From NCBI RefSeq assembly GCF_003711515.1, contig NW_021167083.1, forward strand, positions 880,481 through 944,480: a stretch of DNA of 64,000 bases, in the 5' to 3' direction. Below, piece by piece: positions 23,372-34,445 of this stretch. Both the position numbers and the translations under genes were made by a program. Position 1 is the stretch's first letter. Every line of letters begins with the position of its first letter. The notes beneath the pieces were generated by a model, which saw only the letters and a program-made list of their open reading frames with translations, was not told the origin of the DNA and ran no database searches. Source of the DNA: Sodiomyces alkalinus F11. Taxonomy: Eukaryota; Ascomycota; Sordariomycetes; Glomerellales; Plectosphaerellaceae.

Positions 23372-24082
23372 CTAGTCGCTTGCCCTATACTTGACCCGGT
23401 AATCCTCGGTCTTCCGGATATCCTCCTCGCTAGCAATCCCCCGTACTCCCTCGATGATGTCGTCAAGCGTCAAAATGGCATAGATGGGAATGCCATACTC
23501 CCTCCTAATCTCGCCCAATGCGCTCGGCATGGGCTTGGAGTCATCGCCGTCAGGGGAGGGCAGCTTCTCCATACGGTCCAGTGCCACGACGATGGCCACA
23601 ACCTCTCCTCCCTGGGCGCGAATCTTCGCAATGGCCTCCCGCTTGGCGGTGCCGGCGGTGATGACATCGTCGACAATGAGGACCCGCTTGCCCTTCAGCG
23701 GGGCGCCGACAATGGTGCCCCCCTCGCCGTGGTCTTTGGCCTCCTTGCGGTCGAAGGAGTAGGAGATGGTGCCGAAGCGGGCCGGGTCCAGCTCCGCGAG
23801 CTTGTCGACGGCGGAGGTGGCGAGGGGGATGCCCTTGTACGCCGGGCCGAAGACGATGTCGAAGTCGAGGGGGTTGGGACCCGTGGTGGCGGCGTCGCGG
23901 ATGGTGTGTGCGTAGGCGAGGGAAATGGCGCGCAGGAGGTCGGCACGGTAAAAGTCCCCGGCGTTGAAGAAGTAGGGACTGATGCGTTTCGACTTGAGCT
24001 CGAACTGGCCGAACTTGAGAATGCCGTTGTCGATGGCCGCGCGGAGGAAGTCCTGCTTCCAGGGAGGTAATTGGGAGGCCAT
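23372..24082 (-). CDS. URA5: orotate phosphoribosyltransferase
   Basis: Intronless, 236 residues from the Met at 24082. An upstream in-frame Met at 24124 would add 14 residues, but family proteins start close to the Trp-Lys-Gln-Asp-Phe block, so I chose the shorter form. The enzyme joins orotate and PRPP to make orotidine 5'-phosphate, step five of pyrimidine synthesis, in the cytosol. The PRPP-binding motif [13 protein letters not shown] is at residues 134-146. The flexible catalytic loop with Arg-Lys-Glu and Lys-Asp-His-Gly-Glu-Gly is at about 112-122. Length and motifs are as usual for the fungal enzyme. It is divergent from NOG1. Confidence 0.96.
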   Translation of the reverse strand: MASQLPPWKQDFLRAAIDNGILKFGQFELKSKRISPYFFNAGDFYRADLLRAISLAYAHTIRDAATTGPNPLDFDIVFGPAYKGIPLATSAVDKLAELDPARFGTISYSFDRKEAKDHGEGGTIVGAPLKGKRVLIVDDVITAGTAKREAIAKIRAQGGEVVAIVVALDRMEKLPSPDGDDSKPMPSALGEIRREYGIPIYAILTLDDIIEGVRGIASEEDIRKTEDYRVKYRASD

Positions 24083-25014
24083 TGTTAATGTTTGTGTTCT
24101 CGGCGACTTGAGCTCAGGGTACAACCGGAGATGTTGCGATGTGGCTTTCGATGGATCGCTAGAGGTATGATAACTGCCCGTTTGTTTACCGACGCAGAGA
24201 GGTATGTGTAGTGAAATATTCGAAGCTCCCTCCGGTAATAGGTCCGTCGCTAGTAGTATTGGGCCACCAAGTCAAGGTAGGTGTCTGTACATTTCTGCTT
24301 TCCTCCAAACTTATCTCACATGGTGCTTCATAGTCGTCCCTGCCCCGCGATCCCCCCCACCATGAGTGGAAAAATCTTGAGTGGGTCACTGCGCGCAGTA
24401 CTGAGACGAAGTACACATTTAACGAAAGGTAGCCGATATGTATGGAGTACTCATATATTCTCCAGTACCTTAACCTCGCCAACTATTAGTGCACAGGCTC
24501 GGCTCTTAATTAACGAGTTTTGGAAACAAGAAATCACTTCTCGAGAGTTCTCTTATTTTCAGGGGCGCTGCGATGCATCTCATCTCCTCTGTTTCCTGCT
24601 TGTGTACTCCAAAGGAACACTGATGAAGGATGGGATTCCTGTTCGCGGGGTTTGGGGTGTGCAGAATTAGATAAGATTAGATAAGATACCATGGTCCCAC
24701 TTTCGATCACCACCAAAGAAAAAATTATCTGGAGGCCAACCGACCTGAACAGCCTTCGCATTTTTGCATTTGTTGGCCCGACAGACACATATCTCCTGTG
24801 TCAAATACCCCTCGCTCGACAACGGAGGGCCAGATATTTATCCATCGGACGGTCGATACTTTTATGCGACGGTCTTGGATAGGAACTCTCCCTTCGCCAG
24901 CCGTACCCTCCCAGATCTTTTGTTCACCGCCTAAGACGAAGCCCAACTTTTGCCCCTTCTCCGATTCCCTCCTTACACGTTTGAGCTCGCGCCAGAGCTC
25001 GCCCGTTGCCCGTC
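24083..25014. other. divergent promoter region, URA5/NOG1
   Basis: A stretch of 932 bases between two divergently transcribed housekeeping genes. Their promoters must lie here. A short tandem AGATAAGATT run is at about 24,669-24,690. I see no other gene. Confidence 0.5.
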
Positions 25015-27685
25015 ATGAAGACACAGTCAGTCGCCAATATCAAGACTACACATTACGTTTACACTCTCACTGACATGAACAAGATGGAAGGACATCCCTG
25101 CAATCCCCAATCACCAACAGATGACGGACATTGTCCTATCGTCGACCCAGAGGAAACTACCTACCCAGATCCGCGCAGGGTTTAAGATCAGCAGAATCAG
25201 GGTACGTGCTTGCTGGACAGAGCTTCCAAGGGGTTTTTCTTTTGGGATGCGGGTTGCTTTTCTGTTGTCGGATCGAGTTGAGATGCGCCACGGCGACCAA
25301 ACTGGATACGGGATTGTGCACCCGGCAGCGGCTCTCTTCATATGCTTGCTGCGCGATTCAGCTTTGGATGCTGTTTGAAGTCGGAATCGAGGTCGTGCTG
25401 CTAACACCACTGCAGGCATTCTATACCCGTAAGGTCAAATTCACTCAAGAGACCTGCTCTGAGAAGCTGGGCGCCATTGTCGAGGCTTTCCCTCGCCTCA
25501 ACGATATTCATCCCTTCTACAAGGACCTCATGAACACGCTATACGATGCCGACCATCTCAAGATTGCCCTCGGCCAAGTGTCAACTGCGAAGACTCTCAT
25601 TGAGACTGTGTCTCGCGATTACGTCCGTTTACTCAAGTACGCGGGCAGTCTTTTCCAATGCAGTACGAACCAGACCGCCACCCCCTTGCATCTTAACAAT
25701 CGTGTATAATGATACTAACTCGGACCGTAGAGCAACTCAAACGAGCAGCCCTGGGTAGAATGGTCACCATTATCAAGGTACGGCAAACCCCTGAAGAGCA
25801 TATGCATTTTGTGACGACGCTGACCGAAAGCAGCGACTCAAGGACACCTTGCTGTATCTTGAGGAGGTTCGCATGCATCTAGGTCGTCTTCCATCTATCC
25901 AGCCAAATACGCGGACCTTGCTCGTCGCTGGTTTCCCCAACGTTGGCAAGAGTTCTTTCCTTCGCTGTACGTCCATACTCCAGCACTGCGTGTAAAGAAC
26001 CTGCTGACAGATATACTACTAGCGGTCTCAAGAGCGGACACCGAAGTCCAGCCCTATGCCTTCACAACTCGAAGCCTCTTCATTGGGCACTTCGACTACA
26101 AGTATCTGCGGTTCCAGTGCATCGATACTCCTGGAATCTTGGACCACCCCCTGGAGGAGATGTAAGCGGCCGTACCCATGGGAAGATTTGAAAGAACCTG
26201 GCGCTGATGTGGATCTTAGGTCGACTATTGAGATGCAGTCCATCACGGCCATTGCCCATCTGCGGTGCGCCATTATGTATTGTGGGTGGACCCTTACTTG
26301 GATTTACTTCTTCCAACCAAACGGCAAAGAACATTACTGACCCGAGCGAACAGTCATGGATTTGAGCGAGCAATGCGGTTATTCCGTTCAGGCCCAGATT
26401 AATCTATTCAACAGCATCAAGCCGCTCTTCGCGAACAAGCTCGTTTTTATCGTCATCAACAAGATCGACATTGTCAAGCCCGAGGACCTCGACGCAGAGA
26501 CACAGGAGCAACTGAACACCCTCCTGAAAGCTGGTGATGTCGAGATGTTGCAGCTGTCGTGCAGTACGCAGGAAGGCGTTCAGGACGTCAAGAACACTGT
26601 TTGCGAGCGGCTACTCGCCGAGCGCGTTTCAGAGAAGCTGAAGGCCGGCACTACCAACAATGGTGCCATTGGTGGTCGTCTGGCAGAAGTCATGTCGCGC
26701 ATCCATGTTGCCCAGCCGATGGGCGCGCCGCTCCCGACGTTCATTCCCGAGGCGGTGAAGAACCTCAAGAAATACAACAAGGAGGATCCGGACCGACCGA
26801 AGCTCTCGCGCGATGTCGAAGCTGAAAATGGTGGTGCGGGTGTCTTCAACGTCGACCTCCGAGCCGACTATCTTCTCAAGAACCCCGAGTGGAAGTATGA
26901 CAAGGTGCCTGAGATTTTCAACGGCATGAACGTGGCCGACTTCATCGACCCGGAGATCGACGCCAAGCTCGCCGCGCTCGAGGAGGAGGAGGAGAGACTG
27001 GAGGCCGAAGGGTTCTACGACTCGGACGAAGAACTCGACGACGAGGAGGAGGCCACTATCCTCTCCCAAGCCGAACACATCCGCGAGAAGCACGCCCTCA
27101 TGCGCAACGAAGCCCGCATGAAGAAGCGCCTCAAGAACCAGGCCATCATCCCCCGCAAGAAGGTCCGCATTCCGCTCTCCAAGATGGACGATGCCCTCGA
27201 CCAGCTCGGTGTCGACACCACGGACATCGTGTCCCGGGCGCGTTCCCAGTCCCGGCCCAGAGGCCGCTCTCTCACCCGCAGCCGCGCCGGCACCGAGGAC
27301 GCGGACGGCGATGCGATGGACCTCGACGCCACCCCGCGCGAACGCCTGCGGTCCAAGAGCCGTGCCCGTAGCATGGGCCCGGCTACCAACCGTCGCGATG
27401 ATGGTGTCCAGGACGAGACGGCGCGCAGCAAGGCTGACCGTATGGCCAAGTTGGGCCAGCAGAAGATGAACCGTATGGCTCGCCAGGGTGAGGCGGATCG
27501 CCACCAAACGGCGTCTCTTCAAAAGTGGTTGGTAAGTTTTGTCATGAATCTTGCGAACTCTGCAACCCCCCTATCGCTTGATCGGGGTTTTCTTCTTTGT
27601 CTTTGCGTGGAACGTGAAACTTACTCGAGATCTTTTCATCTAGGTTGCCGGTAAGCGTGGCATTGGCAAGAACCAGCGTCGTTAA
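25015..27685 (+). CDS. NOG1: nucleolar GTP-binding protein Nog1, 60S assembly GTPase
   Basis: Nine exons: join(25015..25025, 25084..25201, 25416..25662, 25731..25777, 25834..25966, 26023..26161, 26220..26281, 26354..27531, 27644..27685), 658 residues, with every junction in phase. The first exon is 11 nt. The Obg-type GTPase domain has the G1 P-loop GFPNVGKS at 174-181, G3 Asp-Thr-Pro-Gly at 220-223 and G4 Asn-Lys-Ile-Asp near 272. The N-terminal 165 residues are the helical Nog1-specific part. The C-terminal half is acidic (about 375-400), then rich in Arg/Ser (about 455-520), ending in basic Gly-Lys-Arg-Gly-Ile-Gly-Lys-Asn. Nog1 binds pre-60S particles in the nucleolus and is essential in yeast. 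Length matches the family. Confidence 0.95.
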
Positions 27686-28439
27686 ACTGGCCATGTTCCT
27701 ATCGCCTCTTGCGAATGGTTTGGCCTGGTTTTCTCCTATCATAAGGTAGTCGCTTTCGTCATCGTGTAGGGCATTGTCTTTCGAGGCGTTTTGGCGCGAG
27801 GGGTGCCGTGATTTCGTGATCAGGGAAACTGCAAAAAATACAAGAAACAGGACGTATATACCTATCTATCTGTCGACTTGATGGATACTTGGAGAGATGT
27901 GGGCATTTCACTCCATGTATGATATGTCCATGGACATGGAGGCAGGATGCAAAGGTGGAAGATTGAGTTCCTCTGGACCTAGATACCGTCAATGACTTAT
28001 ATGACCTACATTATTCCATCCGCTTCTCAGTCTCAATACCTTAGGGGAAGGTTGGAGTGTCGGTGATGCGTTGAACATCACATTCTTTCCGATGTGTAGT
28101 AGTTCAAGTGCCTGCTATTCGACGGGAAGTGACAATATTTCGAGTAAGTGTTTGAAGCTCTTTTACTTTGAATGAATACCATCCATGTAGGCCCGGGATT
28201 CGCAACTGGACGCTGTCGAGCCGACCAAGAAACAGCACCCAACCAGAGGAGAGAGCTGGGCGTGACTTGACAGCCTGGGCAGTTATGTTTCATGCAAGAG
28301 ACTTATAATATCCCGTCCCGAAGGATAGTCCAGATCATAATTGGCTCGCTTCGTTTGCTTATTTCCTATAAAAAGAACTTTCCATTGGCTGTGTTACCCT
28401 CTATCTCAACGCTGCTCTGCAGCCTGAAGTACGTTCGTT
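27686..28439. other. convergent intergenic
   Basis: The NOG1 (plus) and GDI1 (minus) 3' ends face each other over 754 bases. There is no gene or clear repeat in between. Confidence 0.5.
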
Positions 28440-30573
28440 CTACTGCTCATCTGCTACCTGAATGCCCTCCCTCAAGCCCTCCACAACAAGCTCCTGGCCT
28501 GTGACGCGGCGGTAAATGTCCTTCACATCATCGGTGGTGCTCTCAAAGTGGCTGCTGGCGTCGTAGCTCTTGGAGACGTAGGCATTGTCTTTGGTGCCGT
28601 CGTCGGTAGGCTCGTAAATGGGGATCGGGGGGCCCTGGAACAACATCGATTGTCAGTTTCCGGACACTAGGAGATGCGAGATGGGAACGATTGCAGTATG
28701 GCTAGGACTGCCGGGGGGGAGCGTATCTCACCATGAACTGTTCCTCAACCTTGCCAAGGCGCTCCAGACCAGGCGCAAGCTCAATGTGATGGTTCGCGTC
28801 CGACTCGGCAATGGTGGATACGATGGCAACCCAGTAGCCCCTGGGGCAGACATTGTGTGCAGAAGACACGCAGGCAATGTAAATGTCTAGCGATATACCA
28901 GGTTAGTTTTCTTTGTCCATGCTGGGCAAGCCCGGGAAACAGTCAATGCGGGGCGGGAGACGAACCGTGCTTGCGGCCAACCTGGCTCTGGGGAATGATA
29001 ATCTGACACGAGTCGGCGTCGTTGGTGCCGGCAAGCGGGTGCTTGAGGATGCAGATGGTGCGCAGGACCTGGCCCACGACCCTGACTTTGCCGGGGAAGT
29101 AGCTAGGATCGCCGATGATGGTCTTGGTCTTCGTCTCGAACTTCATCTCGTCCAGGCCGGTCATGGTGGCCTTGATGCCGGCAACATTGCCGTCGTCGTA
29201 AAGTATCTCGTCGATTTGAGTGTTGAGCATGTAGGTGCCTCCATAGATGGCGGACAGACGAGCAAAGCCCTGGGGAAGTTCGCCAAGGCCGTAGAGCGGG
29301 TAGATGTAAGGAGACTTGCCGTAGCGGGCGACAGAGTGGCCGTAGAGGCGGATGCGCTCGATGGCCTCGGGGGCAGCACCAGGCTTGGTGAGGTAGTCGT
29401 CGTTGGTGTAGAGGGCCATGGCGTGGCCGATGAAGTCTCTGGTGCCGGTTTCCAGGCTGAACTTGTCGTAGACCTCCTTCATGGTGGCCGAATTAAGGTT
29501 GAGACCTGTCGCGTGAAAGTTGGTTAGTATAGTGATCCAGGGGGGAAGTGGGAAGGAAGGATGTCTTGACAGGCGCCCAAGCACAAGCGGGAAGAATAGG
29601 GAAGATGGGCTTACCCTTATGAGTGGCGGGATCCTTGATGTCAAAGGTACCAACCCACTCGATGAAGCCCTTCATGCGACGCTTCTCGAAGATGCCCATG
29701 AGAGGGGAGCGCAGGGCCTCAGCGGCGTCAGAAGGGACCTTGGCGACAGTGGCCTTGGACCCCTGGCCTTGTTGCACGAAGCTGCCAGCCACTTGCTTGA
29801 ATTCGAGATAGCGTGTGACGTCAGTGGAGACGAGGATGTTGGTCAACTCGCCCGAGGACATGAGGAATTTGGGAACGAGATCGATGTTCCAGTCGTTCAG
29901 CCGGCCATACTTGGTCCATGGCTCCTCGCCCTTTTGATAATTTCCATACTTCTTGAAAAGCTATTGGACGTTATATATGTCAGATAGCTGATCGGCTCTG
30001 GAAATTGTCGGGGGATTGTATCTGGGTGTTTTGTAAGTTGTTCGAGGGGGGGGGGGGGGGATTAGCGTTGGGCATACCGTCTCGAGGTTGACCGATGCGG
30101 CCTCACTACAGGGAGAGATCGTTAGCACTTCTGCATATATGACCAAAGAATAGAAACTACACGGCAAGAAACAAGCAGAGAGATGGGTGGAAGGCTTACC
30201 CGCCATAGTGGTCGTTGCGATCAATGTGGAGGACCTTCTTTCCCTTGACACTAAGCACACTAGAAGGGGGGGAACGAGGGCATATATTAACATCGAGTCC
30301 GATCCTCAAATATCCTGCCAGGGAGGAGGCATACCCAGAAAGAATGCACTCAGTCAAGCCTGTTTAGAGCAGAGTTAGAAAAAAAGGGTCACTTAGTCAA
30401 CGAGCTCAACGGACAACAACGAGATCAAGAGGTAGGCCAGAGAAGGATGCGGGGCAGTGATTTGGATGCCGAGCGGCCTGAACTGGAGGGGACAAGGGGA
30501 TGGTTAGGGAAAAGGGGCGAGACATACCTGTGCCCAGGACAATGACATCGTATTCTTTCGCAATGTCATCCAT
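28440..30573 (-). CDS. GDI1: Rab GDP-dissociation inhibitor
   Basis: Eight exons: complement(join(28440..28634, 28732..28886, 28966..29505, 29615..29960, 30078..30105, 30200..30259, 30335..30359, 30528..30573)), 464 residues, all phases consistent. Four small 5' exons (46, 25, 60 and 28 nt) encode the N-terminal dinucleotide-fold signature: [12 protein letters not shown], then [12 protein letters not shown]. The large exons carry the Rab-binding platform and the domain II prenyl pocket region. GDI extracts GDP-bound prenylated Rab GTPases from membranes and recycles them through the cytosol. Intron 4 (30106-30199 is intron 3; 29961-30077 is intron 4) contains a long G run on the plus strand. 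Length fits the family (about 445-470). Confidence 0.95.
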
Positions 30574-30928
30574 GGTTACAACGTCTGATCTGTCGGTATT
30601 TGCGATGGAATGTCCTCTGTTGAAAAGGGTATGTTTAGATTTTAGACGGAAAGCCAGCAGGCGGTCAGAGGTAAACAGGGCCGGTCAATGTTTCTCAGTG
30701 TTGGGGGAGCGTTCTGTGATGAAAGGCGGGGTGGGGTTGGAGGTCCATGGTCAAAGCACCCAGTACGGTACGTAAATATGGACTATGATGTACTGTATTC
30801 TATGGGTACCTGCCTGAGGTACCTATGATGGAGGTCGAATGGAGACCTAGAGCTCTGGAGGGGTAAAACGCTGGAACTAAGGTAATACCTCCGAAGGTAC
30901 AATGGCAGGAGCTATGGTAGGTACCTAA
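30574..30928. other. upstream region of GDI1
   Basis: The promoter side of GDI1. Repeated GGTACCTAAGG-like motifs appear toward the right end, where the MITE begins. No gene is visible. Confidence 0.45.
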
Positions 30929-31637
30929 GGCCCCGTTCGCGAAAGCTCATAAGATAGGAGCTTTTGTATTAGATTTTTATACAAGTTATAAACCGAGCCA
31001 AGGCGCTATCTCGACGCCGGTCCTTGTTATCGATATATCTTTTCATATAATAAATGAATTATCTCTCGGAGGAATATTAATCCGAATCCGTAGAATACGG
31101 GATATAGTCTCTTTAATAAAAAAAACACATTTATTCTACTGCTATTAAACATCAGAACGACTACTATTTTCATTAATATATCGACCCTAGGTTATATTAG
31201 TGTGTAATAGATTATAGAGGGCTCCCTTATATACCGGATCCGTAGGATATCGATATATCGCCCTCGTAGCTAATATAGGATATCGAGTTCTAGTATAGCT
31301 TTATTATTATTAGGAATAGCTTTAACGGCTCCGTAATTAGCCGCGCCGCTACGGAGCCTATCTTATTACGTTTTCTCCCACGTTATTACCATCTTTTAGG
31401 TGCTTATAAGAAATTACGTGTAAAATCCTCCTATCTTATAAGTTTTCCGCCACCGTGGCCCCCTGTTTAGCGTGGTACCTGGATAATAGGGGGATAATAG
31501 AGGGATATATAAAAAATGCAGTTATACTAAAAATATTATATAAAAGGGGTCCTTATACTATCGGTGGGTTATAAGTTATATATTTTTCTGCCATAATAGG
31601 AGGATTTCCCCCGTTATAAGCTTTCGCGAACAGGGCC
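30929..31637. mobile_element. PIF/Harbinger-type MITE, 709 bp
   Basis: The ends are terminal inverted repeats: the left begins GGCCCCGTTCGCGAAAGCTC and the reverse complement of the right begins GGCCCTGTTCGCGAAAGCTT. The first 24 bp match with two C/T transitions, and weaker inverted similarity extends inward. TAA is present directly outside both ends (30926-30928 and 31638-31640), as expected for the 3-bp TWA target duplication of PIF/Harbinger elements. The GGCC...GTTCG terminus also fits that superfamily. The interior is AT-rich and has no coding frame, so the copy is non-autonomous. The assignment is by structure. An autonomous partner is not in the window. Confidence 0.8.
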
Positions 31638-32284
31638 TAAAGGTATCTTATGCTTATAGTATCTTTGATTTCTCTACCTTACCTTAGTATCTACAGGTAT
31701 CTTAGTAGGCTCCGTATAGATATATATACTCGCATATCCTCCCGATATCCTAATCATGTCATTTTGTCTCTTTTATTTATTAAGGTTATATAACTAAATA
31801 TCTTAGATAACCACCCTTATAATAAATAGGAGAAAACCCCTCTTACTTATTAGAGTCACGTGGCTAAATATCTTAGGTAACTGCCCTTATAATAAATAAG
31901 AGAAAAACACTCTTTATAGTAATATAAAAGTTCCTTTTAATAATAATAGAAAAGCACTCTTTACGATAAGTAATATAATAACCCTTAATAGAAATATTCC
32001 TTATAATATATTTAACGCGATCGCGAAATAGTTCGACTAATTAATTAAAGGCGTATTAGGAAAAGAGGGGGAAAAACACGTTAACGTGTTACGACACGAC
32101 TCGTAAAGCTAGGAGACACGTTTCCCCAGGGTGACTAATCAGAAAGCAGACCCACACCTACCCTTAGCTTAGCCACGGTCTTCTATATCAGTTTATCTGT
32201 AGTCTCATATGTTTGATGGGGTTGAGTTGGTGCCTTGAGCGCATGAGGCTTGATATGTATAACGGCGCAGAGAAACTCAACTAA
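31638..32284. other. AT-rich intergenic, RIP-like
   Basis: TpA-rich DNA with short imperfect direct repeats: a TGGCTAAATATCTTAG-like unit of about 60 bp recurs at about 31,785-31,920. No gene is visible. Confidence 0.5.
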
Positions 32285-33136
32285 TCAGAAATCTCCAAAA
32301 TGCTTACGTCTAATAGTTTCCATCTTCCACTCCTGCGGCATCGGCGTTATGAAACGATCGACCGGTTCCTCCCAGAATGGGTTATAAGGGTCCACATATT
32401 TCGCAGTTGTATACTCCCAGTATGGCGGGAACCATCCTGCTGTCTCCCAATCCACGATGCCCACGACACTATCCCCATCGACCAGAATATTAAGGCTGCT
32501 GAGATCACCATGGGTGAGGACCAACCTGCTCTCTTCTGCTTGCTGATAGAATGCGAAAAGCTCGCCGAGGTCAGGGAAGTTGGTGCAGTCGGCATGCCAT
32601 GGACTATTATCGGATAGCGCGTGATGGAATTCGCGTATAGTAGCAAACGGGCCCCAGTAGAACTTCTTAGGCAGACGACAGTCGAAAAACGGCCCTCCAT
32701 CAACGCTACCAATCTTCGTCCCTTCCGGCGGGGGAATAGAGCGGAGCTCGGTAATCATACCGCGTAGCTGCTCTAGTATTCTTGTTTGCGATTCCTCTGA
32801 ACGAAGTACCCAGCCAGATGCTGCCATTCGCCCCTTGATATGGCGCATGATTATATATGCTGTTCCTTTATGGACGAATGCGAAGTATATCTTCGGCACG
32901 GGTATAGACGTGTGGTTGGCGATGAAGTGTATAGCGTTGGCTTCGGACATGTTTCCTCCTTGTCTGGTCTTGATATAAAAAAGGCCGGTCTGTGTTTTCA
33001 ACAGTTTCCGTATGAGCCTATTCTGACTTATTTTGATAAGCAGAAGGATGAGTGTTCGGATTGCGCGTCCTGGCATCGGCGGCGGCGGCATAGTCGGAGA
33101 TGCCATCTGGGTACGAATGGCTTGATAGTAAAACAA
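32285..33136 (-). CDS. APH-type aminoglycoside/choline-kinase-like phosphotransferase
   Basis: One uninterrupted frame of 283 residues. The Brenner-type catalytic motif His209-Gly-Asp211...Asn216 and the metal-binding Asp229-Trp-Glu follow the APH/CHK pattern. The N-lobe retains an Ile-Met-Arg-His-Ile-Lys-Gly hinge region near 96-102. The Gly-rich loop and Lys of the N-lobe are not obvious before residue 60, so the start may lie in a missing or altered exon, or the N-lobe may be shortened. Fungi carry many such paralogues of unknown substrate, and resistance to a drug should not be assumed. The gene borders AT-rich DNA on both sides. The reading frame is clean, so I call it a gene. Confidence 0.8.
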   Translation of the reverse strand: MFYYQAIRTQMASPTMPPPPMPGRAIRTLILLLIKISQNRLIRKLLKTQTGLFYIKTRQGGNMSEANAIHFIANHTSIPVPKIYFAFVHKGTAYIIMRHIKGRMAASGWVLRSEESQTRILEQLRGMITELRSIPPPEGTKIGSVDGGPFFDCRLPKKFYWGPFATIREFHHALSDNSPWHADCTNFPDLGELFAFYQQAEESRLVLTHGDLSSLNILVDGDSVVGIVDWETAGWFPPYWEYTTAKYVDPYNPFWEEPVDRFITPMPQEWKMETIRRKHFGDF

Positions 33137-34445
33137 GGCCGGAAGATGAAGCGAACGTGAAGATGGGTCGTCGAAGAATCAATCTTTCGTCAATGGAAAT
33201 CGGTCTGGATTGACTACAACATGGCGGTTGCGTCTTGTAGGTGTAGGAGAAAGGGGGATCGACCCACTGATAAATTTAGGTAAGGTAGGTCGGTATGTAC
33301 CTAGATACTCTACGCGACGCGTGACCACGTGATAATTACAGGTCACCAACAGAGCTTTTCGAGCTGAGGAGAGGAACCTGGCTTTTGAGAGGAGCATATG
33401 CCTCGTGCAATCAAAGCTATAGGCTGGCTACCTTAAAGAAACACCTCCGCTTAGTTCGAAAGGTCTGAATTGACTACCGCAGAGTACTGGCGCTCAACCA
33501 ACTGGGGTGGCACGAGGATGGTGTTAAAGAATCGCAAATATCGAATACGCGAGGCCTCCCTTAGGTGGCGTCCCCGGCTAGGTAGAGGGTGCAGCTACTC
33601 CGTACTTCGGTAGGTATGCTTGGAATTTGGTCTCCCCTGCGTTAAATTTTGTTCGACCCTGAAGGCTCGAGTATTGTATTTGCTAACGGCAAAGCGTACG
33701 TCGGTTACTCTCCAAAGCAAGACCGCGGTAGAATCTCTTCACCTTTTATCAGCCATCCAAGTAGCTAGGCCGGTGTATAGGCACCCGCCAACACTGCATC
33801 GTCCGCATTTAGCGACACTTTTCCACCGCACAACAACCTCGTGTGGTCGGTTCCCGAGCCGCGTACACTATAACCGAAAGCCTGAGGTGCTAGCGCTCTC
33901 AACCGTAGATGATAAGACTGACACTTTGCCATTGGGCTCCAGAATCCGCCCGATGTGGAGGCCCCACCAGCTCATTCTCCGTTTTAGCAGTGCTATCCGA
34001 TCTGACAGGTCATGAAGGTCGTTAAAAAGCTCCTAATACATGTTCTCGATTAGCGAGGGCTGTGTCCAGTCACTGCGCAGACACATCACGCAATACCGCC
34101 CCCGTTAGCAAGATTGCTTCCTTCTATCGAACCTGCATTTCTAGACTTGTAGGGGGGATCCGGCTGCGACCAATGGACGGGTGGAGGAAGCGTTGGCAAT
34201 GGACCGGGCCAAAACCGCTCTTGATAACTGCATTTAGGCTTCGAAGGAATGGAAGTGGAAGAGAGAGTAGATTAATCTGACGGCGATTTAGGAAGCAATG
34301 GCTCAATCTGAGTTCTGGTTGGACTGTGTTTGTATTCGTCGTTGGGAAGCGGGTACGTAAAGGCGGGATGGTTCTTTGGTTTAGGCTCGGTCCGCTAAGT
34401 ACCGAGTGCCGGTCCTCCGCTTCCCCCCCTATTCGGTCCTCCGGG
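33137..34445. other. intergenic, no supported gene
   Basis: Composition is normal here before the large AT-rich block. A 131-residue plus-strand frame at 33,620-34,015 has no recognisable domain and I do not call it. Confidence 0.4.

Noticed and set aside
33620..34015. 131-residue plus-strand frame
   Set aside because: It has no domain, no splice partner and no conserved-looking blocks.
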